NCBI GenBank assembly: GCA_030428405.1
Contig: JAUIEH010000100.1
Span: 1 to 8,203, forward strand
Reading direction: 5' to 3'
Source: Alphaproteobacteria bacterium
GTDB taxonomy: Bacteria > Pseudomonadota > Alphaproteobacteria > Caulobacterales > Maricaulaceae
DNA length: 8,203 bases
This document shows positions 1-6,353 of the stretch, one piece after another (within the stretch, counting starts at the first letter, position 1; every line of letters begins with the position of its first letter). The translations under genes were made by a program, and so were the position numbers. Below the pieces are notes generated by a model, which saw only the letters and a program-made list of their open reading frames with translations, had not been told where the DNA came from and did not search any database.

Positions 1-113
1 CTGCATTATTCCGTCCACCAAGCGAGACCGTCCCCGCCATTCATCCCCCTTGCCCCACCCGTTTCGCCGGGCATGACGCCGCTGCATCGTCGGCGCCTTT
101 AGAAACGGCGCAG

Positions 114-141
114 GCCGCGACGATCTTCGATCGGCCGCGGC
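114..141 (-). terminator. Second stem-loop downstream of receptor
   Basis: An inverted repeat GCCGCG...CGCGGC encloses a second complementary block CGATC/GATCG and a 3-nt loop. The two stem parts are separated by a small asymmetric internal loop. No T-tract follows on the minus strand, so it is at best a processing or stabilising element, or a backup stop for the receptor mRNA. Confidence 0.25.
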
Positions 142-162
142 TTACGCTTTCACCCATTTCAG

Positions 163-190
163 CGCCCGGACACGTTTCCGCGCCCGGGCG
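163..190 (-). terminator. Stem-loop 3' of receptor gene, GAAA tetraloop
   Basis: In minus-strand RNA this forms a 12-bp stem with two G-U pairs closed by a GAAA tetraloop. It starts 8 nt after the receptor stop codon. In plus-strand RNA the two G-U pairs would become A-C mismatches, so the structure favours the receptor transcript. There is no U-run after it, so it may be a weak terminator or a 3'-end protecting hairpin rather than a canonical intrinsic terminator. Confidence 0.4.
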
Positions 191-198
191 TCTTACCT

Positions 199-2835
199 TT
201 AGCGCCTCACGCGCAGGCTGAGACCGAGCGACGTGCCCAGCTCATAGCTGTCGATCGGCAGCCGAACACCGGAGCCTTCCTGATAGGCTTCGTAGCTGTC
301 GCCGAAAATGTTCCGGACGTTGAAGCCGAATTCCAGCTCGTTCGAACGAATGTCGAATTCACGCGAATACACGAAATCGACGCTGGTCGGCGGCTCTTCG
401 ATAATCGCCGGCTGGCCCGAGGCGACATTCGCCGCCGTGCGCACCCGGTCGCTCGCGAAATTCACAAGCACGAAGCCGCGCGAGCGCGCCTCGTAATTTT
501 CGTAGCCGAACTGCAGATTGAAGAGATGGTCGGACTGACCAAACAGCCGGCCGCCGTCTTCGATGATCGTGGCCGCATTGCGCACCGCGCGCGTCGGGCT
601 GGCCTGATCGCCATTGATGAAGACGTCGCCATTGGCCGTGATTTCACTCTGCGCGTAAGTGTAATTGGCGCGGAAAACAGCCGTATACGGCGCGAGGAAC
701 GACGAGCTGTCGAACATTTCGCCCAGCTCGAACAGGCGTTCAAACTCGAACTCGACGCCGCTCAGCGTCGCTTCCGGCGCATTGATGAACGAGGTCGTGC
801 GGAAGCCGTCGCGCTCGGTTGCGACATATTCCTGGATCGGATTGCGCAGGTCCTTCTCGAACACGCCGAAGGTCAGGAACTGGTCGCGCGCGAAATACCA
901 TTCGAGCCGCATGTCGTAGTTGCGGATCTGGGTGTCGACCAGGAACGGGTTGCCGAAGAACAATTCGTCCGTCTCGGTGTTCAAGAACTCCGTCGGCGCC
1001 AGTTCGCGGAATTGCGGGCGGATGATCGTTTCCGAATAGCCCATGCGCAGCTGAAGATTATCAGCGAGCGTGAACGTCACAGTTGCGGCGGGAAGCAGAT
1101 ATTCTTCCTCGATGACGCCTTCGACGAAGTTCGTCGCCGGATCGTCGCCGAAGTTGAAACTGTCGACCGCTTCGATGCTGTCTTCGTAACGTGCGCCGAC
1201 TGAGACGCGAATGCCTTCGCCCCACTGCATGTCGAGGCCGAAATAGCCCGCATCCGTCTCGATCGTGCCGAGATAGGCTTCCGGGAACAACGCGCCGCCG
1301 GTTTCGATCAGGTTTACGCCCGGCTGCTGGAAGATGAGGTCGGCGCGCAGCGCGCGCAGACCCGGATCGCTGACGAGCTGATATTCAAGCAGTTGCACAT
1401 CCGCGGAACGGTCGCGCTCGGTATAGGCATAGCCGAACAAAACGTCGCCCGAGATGAGACCGAAATCAAACGGCCAGCGAACGTCCACGCCCCAATCCGT
1501 CGTATCATCCTGGATGTAGGAGAAGTTCGTGGAGTTGTCTTCACCCTGATAAAGGAACGAGCCATCCGGCTGACGCACATAAGCGATCTGACGCTGATAC
1601 GGCGCATCGCGGAAACCTTCCGAATACGAAGCGCGCCAGGACAACTCCATGTCGTTCAAATTCGGGAAGAGATGCGTGCCCTGAACCTGGGTCGTCCAGA
1701 CCTGACGCTCAAACCAGTCCAGGCTGTCCTGGCGAATGAATTGATCGCCCGGCTCGACGAAAATGCCTTGGATCCGGCGCGTTTCCTTCTCGGTCGCGCG
1801 CACGGCGAGGCCGGTGAAGCTGATCTGGTGGTTGTCGAACAGATCGAAGCCGACAGTCGCAAAACCATTCAGACCGATCGTGTTTTGGGTGGCCAAGAGC
1901 TCGAACGGATCCTGACGTTCGATCAAAACGCCGCCGGTGCCGATGCGGCCGCCTGCGCCGCGAATGCCGTTGCGGGTCTGCCACTCATTGCTGTAGCCGC
2001 CCGACGCAAGAATGCCCATCGAGATGTTCGGGCTGAAATCAAAGCGCTGGCCGAGCGTGAGCGAGGCCGAGCCGTTCGCGGGAATGTCGCCGCGCTGCAC
2101 GACCCAAAGCGAGGCGTCGTTTTCCAGGCTGCGCGACAAGGCTTCGCGCTCAGGCGATCCCACCGGCACGTCGCCGACACGGCTGACGCCGCGAATCGCG
2201 GCGAGTTCGGACGGCCGGTTGCGGATGCCGTCGTCGAAGCCGGTCCAGTCTTCCTGACCGCCGTCATAGAGCAGGCCCGACTCCCAAGTCGTTTCGGAGT
2301 TGGCGCTGCCGGAAATGCCGAACTGGATGAAGCCTTCATCCGGCAATGTGCGCGTGCGCAGATCGATCACCGCTCCGCCGAATTCGCCGGAATATTGCGG
2401 CGACCAGGTCTTCTGGGCGAGCGCGGATTCGAGCACCGAGGTCGGGAACAAATCGAGCGGCACGGTGCGGCGCAGAGGCTCGGGGCCCGGCAGCGGCGAG
2501 CCGTTGAGCGTCGCGTTGGAATAGCGCTCATTCAGACCGCGCGCGAAAATGAAGCGGCCGCGCGAGATCGAAAGGCCGGTGACGCGCTGAAGCGCGACGG
2601 CTGCGTCGGCGTCGCCGCGCTGCGCGAAATCGTCAACGTCGACGACTGCGGAAATTTCGGATGTGTCGCGGCGCTCTTCAGGAATGAAGCTGCCCGTGAC
2701 GGTGATGACTTCGCGCTCCGGCGGCGGCTCGTCCTGCGCTGTTGCAACGGACGATGTCGCCGCAATTGCTGCGACGACCCCGAGCGCCGTCGTCAGATTG
2801 AGCGCCGATGATCTTTTATACGGCTTGACCGGCAT
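199..2835 (-). CDS. TonB-dependent outer-membrane receptor
   Basis: Outer-membrane active-transport channel driven by TonB-ExbBD; the substrate cannot be read from sequence. The 878-residue precursor has a basic start, a hydrophobic segment at about 11-31 and an Ala-Thr-Ala cleavage motif before Gln34. A TonB-box-like REVITVTGS follows at 41-49. The plug spans about 55-170, with RGLNERY at 99-105 and FGGAVIDLRTRT near 152-163. The rest is an alternating-residue beta-barrel. There is no STN domain, so surface signalling to an anti-sigma factor is unlikely. I chose the ATG at 2835 because it gives a clean signal peptide behind GGGGGAG at 10 nt spacing. A frame-open ATG at 2967 would run through the upstream hairpin and into the lipoprotein gene. 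The gene lies 95 bp downstream of the lipoprotein on the same strand and is probably its transport partner. The last residues, SLRVRR, lack the usual terminal aromatic. Confidence 0.93.
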   Translation of the reverse strand: MPVKPYKRSSALNLTTALGVVAAIAATSSVATAQDEPPPEREVITVTGSFIPEERRDTSEISAVVDVDDFAQRGDADAAVALQRVTGLSISRGRFIFARGLNERYSNATLNGSPLPGPEPLRRTVPLDLFPTSVLESALAQKTWSPQYSGEFGGAVIDLRTRTLPDEGFIQFGISGSANSETTWESGLLYDGGQEDWTGFDDGIRNRPSELAAIRGVSRVGDVPVGSPEREALSRSLENDASLWVVQRGDIPANGSASLTLGQRFDFSPNISMGILASGGYSNEWQTRNGIRGAGGRIGTGGVLIERQDPFELLATQNTIGLNGFATVGFDLFDNHQISFTGLAVRATEKETRRIQGIFVEPGDQFIRQDSLDWFERQVWTTQVQGTHLFPNLNDMELSWRASYSEGFRDAPYQRQIAYVRQPDGSFLYQGEDNSTNFSYIQDDTTDWGVDVRWPFDFGLISGDVLFGYAYTERDRSADVQLLEYQLVSDPGLRALRADLIFQQPGVNLIETGGALFPEAYLGTIETDAGYFGLDMQWGEGIRVSVGARYEDSIEAVDSFNFGDDPATNFVEGVIEEEYLLPAATVTFTLADNLQLRMGYSETIIRPQFRELAPTEFLNTETDELFFGNPFLVDTQIRNYDMRLEWYFARDQFLTFGVFEKDLRNPIQEYVATERDGFRTTSFINAPEATLSGVEFEFERLFELGEMFDSSSFLAPYTAVFRANYTYAQSEITANGDVFINGDQASPTRAVRNAATIIEDGGRLFGQSDHLFNLQFGYENYEARSRGFVLVNFASDRVRTAANVASGQPAIIEEPPTSVDFVYSREFDIRSNELEFGFNVRNIFGDSYEAYQEGSGVRLPIDSYELGTSLGLSLRVRR

Positions 2836-2845
2836 GGTCCCCACA

Positions 2846-2852
2846 CTCCCCC
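2846..2852 (-). promoter_or_regulatory. Ribosome binding site of TonB receptor
   Basis: GGGGGAG on the minus strand lies 10 nt before the ATG at 2835 and decides the start of the receptor. A second G-run (GGGGA) sits only 3 nt from the ATG and is too close to be the main site. Confidence 0.6.
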
Positions 2853-2875
2853 AAACGCCCCAGGCGCATTTCGGT

Positions 2876-2917
2876 AAAATAAAGAAAATCCCGGGCGGGC
2901 TCGGAAGCCCGCCCGGG
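2876..2917 (-). terminator. Intrinsic terminator/attenuator between the two genes
   Basis: A perfect 11-bp GC stem (arms 2890-2900 and 2907-2917, CCCGGGCGGGC with its complement) closes a 6-nt loop. On the minus strand it is followed by ATTTTCTTTATTTT. It starts 14 nt after the lipoprotein stop codon and ends about 40 nt before the receptor ATG. This is a canonical rho-independent terminator for the lipoprotein mRNA. The receptor must then be expressed by read-through, by processing with differential decay, or from a promoter squeezed into the remaining 40 bp. Confidence 0.85.
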
Positions 2918-2930
2918 TATGTTGGTATGC

Positions 2931-5852
2931 TTACGGAGCGTCTTGGTACGTCCAACCACGATACCACGTGTCGTTGGCGTCCTCGACGGCGCCGACATAG
3001 GCGGCCGAAGCGTCGAAGAACGCGTTGACCGTCGACGGGTCGATGGCGTTCGCGCTCGCGGCGTCTTCGAACGTACCCGGAACGACGCCGATCGGATCAG
3101 AGACCGTCGAGCCCGTGGGGTAGAACGAGTAGCCGTTGAGCGTCGAAGCGCCCAAGGCGCCGGTGACGATGTTGTTGCAGGCAGCAAGGATCGTCGCCGT
3201 GGATTCGCCTGACGAGCTGTCGCCGTCCGTATCCAGGTTCGAGTCGTTCGTCAGGACGAGCGAGTCAAACGCGACATCCAGGCTCGTCGGGTCAAGGTCG
3301 CAACCCGCCGTCGCCGCCGCCAGATCGAACGTGGTCGAGCTGTCGATGTCGAAGGCGCCGCCGCCGGCCGCGTCAAAGTTCGTGAAGATCGAATTCACGA
3401 TCCGCACGCCCGTGCCGCGACGCAGACGCGCGCCCTGAGAACCGTCGCCATTTCCCGACACCGTGCCGATAAACGTGGCGTTGGAGATCGAGGGGTTCGA
3501 GCGCGGCAGGCTATTTTCCGCATTCTCGAGGTTGTCGGCTTCAATGCCGTTTTCCGACGTGTTGTCGAGATGGACGATCAGGTACTGGATGTTGCCGGTC
3601 CAGCCCGAGGTCCAGTCGACGCTGTCATCGGCGTTGCCGGTCAGGATCAAGTGGCTGACATTGACCGCGCCGCCGAAGAACTCGACGCCGTCATCGGAAT
3701 TGTTGTGGACCTGAACATAGTCCACTTGCGTGCCGTTGCCGACGCCTTGGAAGGCGATGCCGTTGAGCTCGTTCGAGCCAGTGATCTGGTTACCCGCGAA
3801 CTGAACGCGCGTGTAGAACAGATTACCGCTGCTGTCGGTGTTGTCGTCGCCGCCATATAGGCCGGAGGCGCCTTCGCCGTTCTGCTCACAGCCCGCCGAA
3901 CCGCCGGCGACAGCTGCGTTACAGTCGTTGATTTCGGCGAAGCCGTTGATGACCAGGCCGCCCCACTCTTCGCGGGCCGTCGTGCGGTCGCCATTATTGT
4001 TGACGTCGTCGACCGAGGTCATGATGACCGGCTGAGCGGCGGTGCCGTTCGAGCGAAGCTCAGAACCCCGCGTGACGATCAGCGCATCACCGGAACCGGC
4101 GAACAGCGTGACGCCCGGGTCGATCGTGAGGACCGCAGGGTCCGGCGTGGCGCCGCCGGCGTCACGGCCGACGAACACCGCCTCGGTCAGCTCGTAGATG
4201 AGCGCGTCGCCGCGGACGAGCTGCAGATCGTCGAGAATCGGGCTCGAAATCTGGCAGATGCGACGTCCAAGGACCGAGTTGTTCGTCTGCGTGACGTTCG
4301 GATGCGTCGGACAATCAGGATCGTCGTCCGCGAACAGACCGAAGGTCCAGTCAGCCGCCCAGTTGTTCGACGTCGTTTCCGCCGGCGAGAACGCGCCGAC
4401 ATAGCTGGCTGCGGAGAAATCGGTGGAGACCGTGGTCGGATCGACCGCGTTCATGCCGGTTTCGTTCGGGCCCGGGAAGTAGGTGTCGACGAGCGTCGAC
4501 GGCAGATTGGTGACGATGTCGTTGCACTGAGCGGTCAGCGCAGAAGTGTCGCCGTCGCCGTCATCGCCGTCGATTTGCGGGTCGCCGCCGACCACGCCGT
4601 TGCCGGCGAGGAAGAGCGAGCCGAACGCGACATCGGCGTCGGCCGGGTTCAGCGAACAGCCCGGCGTCGCAGCCGCGAGCGCGAAGGTCGCAGCCGAATC
4701 CACGTCGAGACCGTGCTCGTCCCAATTGACGATGATGCCGTTGATCAGGCGAACGCCCGTGCCGCGGCGGATGCGCGCGCCTTGCGAACCGTCCGCATTC
4801 GACGACGGAGCGCCGAGGAAGGTGAAGTTCGAAAGGTTCGGGTTCGAACGCGGCGTGGCGTCTTCATCGTTTTCGAGGTTGTCGGCTTCGATGCCGTTTT
4901 CACCGCGACCCGTGTTCTGAACGAGCGCGAACTGAACGCTGCCGGTCCAGCCCGACGTCCAGTCGATGGCGTCGTCTTCCGCGCCGGTGACGACGAGATA
5001 GTTCACGTCGACCGTGCCGCCGAAGAATTCGACGCCGTCGTCGGAATTGTTGTGAACCTGAATGTGGTCGACGGTGGTGCCGTCGCCAACGCCCTGGAAC
5101 GCAATGCCGTTCAGCTCGTTATTGCCGGTGATCTGGAAGCCGGCATACATCACGCGGACATATTGCAGCGTGCCCGAACTGTCGTTTGGCTGATCGCCGC
5201 CATAAAGGCCCGACGATCCTTCGCCCGACTGCTCGCAGCCAGCGGAGCCGCCGGCGACAGCCGAGTTACAATCATTGATCGGCGCACGGCCGTTAATGAC
5301 AAGACCGCCCCATTCCTGGGCCGCCGTCGATGAGGCGTCGCGCTCATTGCCGGCGACGCCGTCTTGTTGAAGCTCAACATCGGCGCGGCTGGTGAAGACG
5401 ATCGGGTTCGCTTGCGTGCCGGCCGCATTGAGCATGCCGCCGCGCGAAACGATCAGCGCATGCGCATTTTCTGAACCGAACACCGTCGTGCCAGGCAGAA
5501 TGGTGAGCGTTTCGCCGTCGCCGATAAACGTGGCGTCGGAAAGCGCGAAATACTGGCCGACGCCGCCAATCGTGGTCGTGCCCGCGGGCAGATCAGCCGG
5601 CAGCGCGCAAACGGCGATAGTCGCCGAACCGGCGGAGCCGGCGGCGATGGTCGTGCGCGTCGTGTTGGTGGGGCACGATGTCGGCTGCAGCGCGATATCC
5701 GTGCTCGGAGGCGGCGGAGGCGGCGATGTGGCCGGCGGCGGCGGTGCAGTCGTCGCGCCCGGTGAATCAATTTCCGTATCGGAGCACGCGACCGTCGCGA
5801 GACCCGCAACACCTGCCAAGAGCAGGCGCTGCCAATGTGCCGTTACTTTCAT
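2931..5852 (-). CDS. Large two-module beta-helix-like surface lipoprotein
   Basis: Predicted outer-membrane lipoprotein, 973 residues, function unproven. It has a basic N-terminus, a hydrophobic stretch and the lipobox ATVAC with Cys23. Ser at +2 argues against inner-membrane retention. A Pro-rich linker follows at about 31-51. Two homologous modules come next, about 65-505 and 505-973. Each has an LTI-PG-T-F header, WGGLVING (W181, W630), INDCN/AGGSAGCEQ, GLYGGD, HNNSDDGVEFFGG (H267, H716), DWTSGWTG, ENGIEADNLEN and GSQGAR-RRGTGVR. The pattern of short repeated strands fits a right-handed parallel beta-helix. Paired cysteines suggest disulfides. Acidic DxDxDG-like loops lie at 428-435 and 874-878. 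From memory it resembles LipL48-type lipoproteins, which can neighbour TonB receptors; this is unverified. The ATG at 5852 is chosen for the signal peptide and a G6 run 6 nt upstream; an ATG at 5900 would add 16 residues ahead of it. It is the first gene of the unit with the 199-2835 receptor. Confidence 0.9.
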   Translation of the reverse strand: MKVTAHWQRLLLAGVAGLATVACSDTEIDSPGATTAPPPPATSPPPPPPSTDIALQPTSCPTNTTRTTIAAGSAGSATIAVCALPADLPAGTTTIGGVGQYFALSDATFIGDGETLTILPGTTVFGSENAHALIVSRGGMLNAAGTQANPIVFTSRADVELQQDGVAGNERDASSTAAQEWGGLVINGRAPINDCNSAVAGGSAGCEQSGEGSSGLYGGDQPNDSSGTLQYVRVMYAGFQITGNNELNGIAFQGVGDGTTVDHIQVHNNSDDGVEFFGGTVDVNYLVVTGAEDDAIDWTSGWTGSVQFALVQNTGRGENGIEADNLENDEDATPRSNPNLSNFTFLGAPSSNADGSQGARIRRGTGVRLINGIIVNWDEHGLDVDSAATFALAAATPGCSLNPADADVAFGSLFLAGNGVVGGDPQIDGDDGDGDTSALTAQCNDIVTNLPSTLVDTYFPGPNETGMNAVDPTTVSTDFSAASYVGAFSPAETTSNNWAADWTFGLFADDDPDCPTHPNVTQTNNSVLGRRICQISSPILDDLQLVRGDALIYELTEAVFVGRDAGGATPDPAVLTIDPGVTLFAGSGDALIVTRGSELRSNGTAAQPVIMTSVDDVNNNGDRTTAREEWGGLVINGFAEINDCNAAVAGGSAGCEQNGEGASGLYGGDDNTDSSGNLFYTRVQFAGNQITGSNELNGIAFQGVGNGTQVDYVQVHNNSDDGVEFFGGAVNVSHLILTGNADDSVDWTSGWTGNIQYLIVHLDNTSENGIEADNLENAENSLPRSNPSISNATFIGTVSGNGDGSQGARLRRGTGVRIVNSIFTNFDAAGGGAFDIDSSTTFDLAAATAGCDLDPTSLDVAFDSLVLTNDSNLDTDGDSSSGESTATILAACNNIVTGALGASTLNGYSFYPTGSTVSDPIGVVPGTFEDAASANAIDPSTVNAFFDASAAYVGAVEDANDTWYRGWTYQDAP
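3252..3965 (-). repeat. Internal gene duplication, C-terminal copy
   Basis: This encodes the second module core of the lipoprotein, from WGGLVING (W630) to DSLVL. It aligns to 4608-5312 at an offset of exactly 1347 bp (449 codons). The offset grows to 1356 bp near the left end because this copy carries 3 extra residues around a GGGAF stretch. DNA is closely similar over the HNNSDDGVEFFGG block. Confidence 0.9.
4608..5312 (-). repeat. Internal gene duplication, N-terminal copy
   Basis: This is the partner of 3252-3965. It encodes the core of the first beta-helix-like module, from WGGLVING (W181) to GSLFL. Identical runs shared with the other copy include ELNGIAFQGVG, NNSDDGVEFFGG, DWTSGWTG and ENGIEADNLEN. 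Confidence 0.9.
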
Positions 5853-5858
5853 GGGTTG

Positions 5859-5864
5859 CCCCCC
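5859..5864 (-). promoter_or_regulatory. Ribosome binding site of the lipoprotein
   Basis: A run of six G on the minus strand lies 6 nt before the ATG at 5852. It is a G-only variant of Shine-Dalgarno. The receptor gene in the same unit also uses a G-rich site. It supports the 5852 start over the in-frame ATG at 5900. Confidence 0.5.
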
Positions 5865-5939
5865 AAAGAGCCCAGACCATTCAACAAAAATATGTCGCAC
5901 ACAGATGGACGCATTGCGCCTCCGAGCGATGGCCGTGGC

Positions 5940-5970
5940 GTATCACAGGATTTTAACGGATATTTGACAC
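5940..5970 (-). promoter_or_regulatory. Possible 11-bp phased operator upstream of lipoprotein
   Basis: On the minus strand three 7-mers recur at 11-bp phase: TGTCAAA, CGTTAAA and TGTGATA. PhoB boxes are built from CTGTCAT-like units every 11 bp, and the three units match an 11-bp CTGTCATAAAT-style unit at 8, 6 and 7 positions. A competing reading is a degenerate CtrA site, TTAA-N7-TTGA at 5953-5967 on the plus strand. It lies about 90 bp upstream of the lipoprotein ATG. The assignment is tentative. Confidence 0.25.
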
Positions 5971-5998
5971 GACGCTGGAACAGCCGAGGCGAGCCGAC

Positions 5999-6007
5999 TT
6001 ATCCACA
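5999..6007 (+). other. Isolated perfect DnaA-box 9-mer
   Basis: TTATCCACA matches the DnaA-box consensus exactly. It is a lone copy with no A/T-rich unwinding element or replication gene nearby, so it is not an origin. It could be a DnaA-titration or regulatory site, or chance. Confidence 0.3.
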
Positions 6008-6262
6008 AGCTACTGTTTTCTTTGCGCTTTTCGGAACAGCAACAGCGGGCCGCGGACGCTCCTTGCGCCGCTTCCCAACCCATTCATCCGTGCGCCTGCG
6101 CTTGTTCTTGTTTGCGGAGCTTTTTTCGCCCGCCACGCGGCAGCGACGTCTCGATAGAACACGCGAACGCCGGCGCACAGCTTGAAACGACTAGGGCTGA
6201 GGCGCATGCGCGGCGGTGTTGCGAGAAGCACACAGCTCAATATCAGCGTCACTGAACACCGC

Positions 6263-6298
6263 AATCCGATAGCTGATGAGAATCTGATAGTTGAACGG
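6263..6298 (+). repeat. 18-bp imperfect tandem repeat upstream of arfB
   Basis: Two adjacent 18-mers, 6263-6280 and 6281-6298, match at 13 of 18 positions around the shared core GATAGyTGA. They lie 56 bp before the arfB ATG, where a regulator site could sit. Function is unknown and the match may be chance. Confidence 0.35.
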
Positions 6299-6340
6299 AG
6301 AAAACCAATTCAGCCGGGCGCTGACATAAAAAATTCACGC

Positions 6341-6344
6341 GGAG
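6341..6344 (+). promoter_or_regulatory. Ribosome binding site of arfB
   Basis: GGAG lies 9 nt before the ATG at 6354. Another ATG at 6347 is out of frame and too close to the GGAG, so 6354 is the start. Confidence 0.6.
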
Positions 6345-6353
6345 AAATGGGCC

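Larger units (their letters stand above)
1..198. other. Non-coding 3' flank of the TonB receptor
   Basis: No convincing protein gene is visible here. Reading leftward from the receptor stop there are two GC-rich stem-loops (listed separately) and then a weaker 5-bp stem near 93-111 (GCGCC / GGCGC around an A/T-rich loop). At 6-74 on the minus strand a 22-codon frame ends in Trp-Trp-Thr-Glu-stop, and it is discussed only as a finding because its ribosome binding site is poor. What lies further left is unknown. Confidence 0.6.
5853..6353. other. Divergent intergenic region, no protein gene
   Basis: About 500 bp separates the divergent lipoprotein and arfB genes. I see no ORF with a credible start and composition. 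The left part should hold the lipoprotein promoter: CATATT at 5889-5894 (minus) is a possible -10, but no good -35 stands at the right distance. The block at 5940-5970 may be an operator. The right part should hold the arfB promoter, with A/T-rich ACATAAAAAATT at about 6324-6335 just ahead of the arfB Shine-Dalgarno. A run of T after GGAGC at about 6116-6126 (plus) has only a weak, distant complementary GCTCC, too poor to call a small RNA. Confidence 0.6.

Noticed and set aside
1393..2811. 472-codon open frame on the plus strand opposite the TonB receptor
   Set aside because: It is antisense to a clearly real receptor with signal peptide and plug motifs. Its translation is Arg/Ala-rich without domain features, as expected from GC-rich codon bias.
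2836..2967. 44-residue N-terminal extension of the TonB receptor from the ATG at 2967
   Set aside because: It would encode the terminator hairpin, overlap the lipoprotein 3' end and bury the signal peptide inside the protein. The ATG at 2835 has a better ribosome site.
4302..5333. 343-codon open frame on the plus strand opposite the lipoprotein
   Set aside because: It mirrors the duplicated lipoprotein modules, is rich in Arg/Val/Ala, has no ribosome binding site and shows no recognisable fold motif.
5700..5760. GGC-type microsatellite as a phase-variation tract
   Set aside because: It is the Pro-rich linker of the lipoprotein, with mixed Pro codons and interruptions. The repeat unit is a whole codon, so slippage would not shift the frame.
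5853..5900. 16-residue extension of the lipoprotein from the ATG at 5900
   Set aside because: It would place extra residues, including an acidic one, ahead of a complete lipoprotein signal peptide. The ATG at 5852 has its own G-rich ribosome site.
5964..5969. Perfect TTGACA -35 element on the plus strand
   Set aside because: No -10-like hexamer stands 16-18 bp downstream, and the next plus-strand gene begins nearly 390 bp away.
5990..6010. Replication origin because of the DnaA box
   Set aside because: There is only one box, no A/T-rich unwinding region and no replication or partition gene in view.
6010..6264. 84-codon minus-strand frame (and a 77-codon plus-strand frame at 6022-6255) in the intergenic region
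   Set aside because: Both lack a ribosome binding site, are Arg/Cys-rich like random GC-rich frames, and overlap each other on opposite strands.
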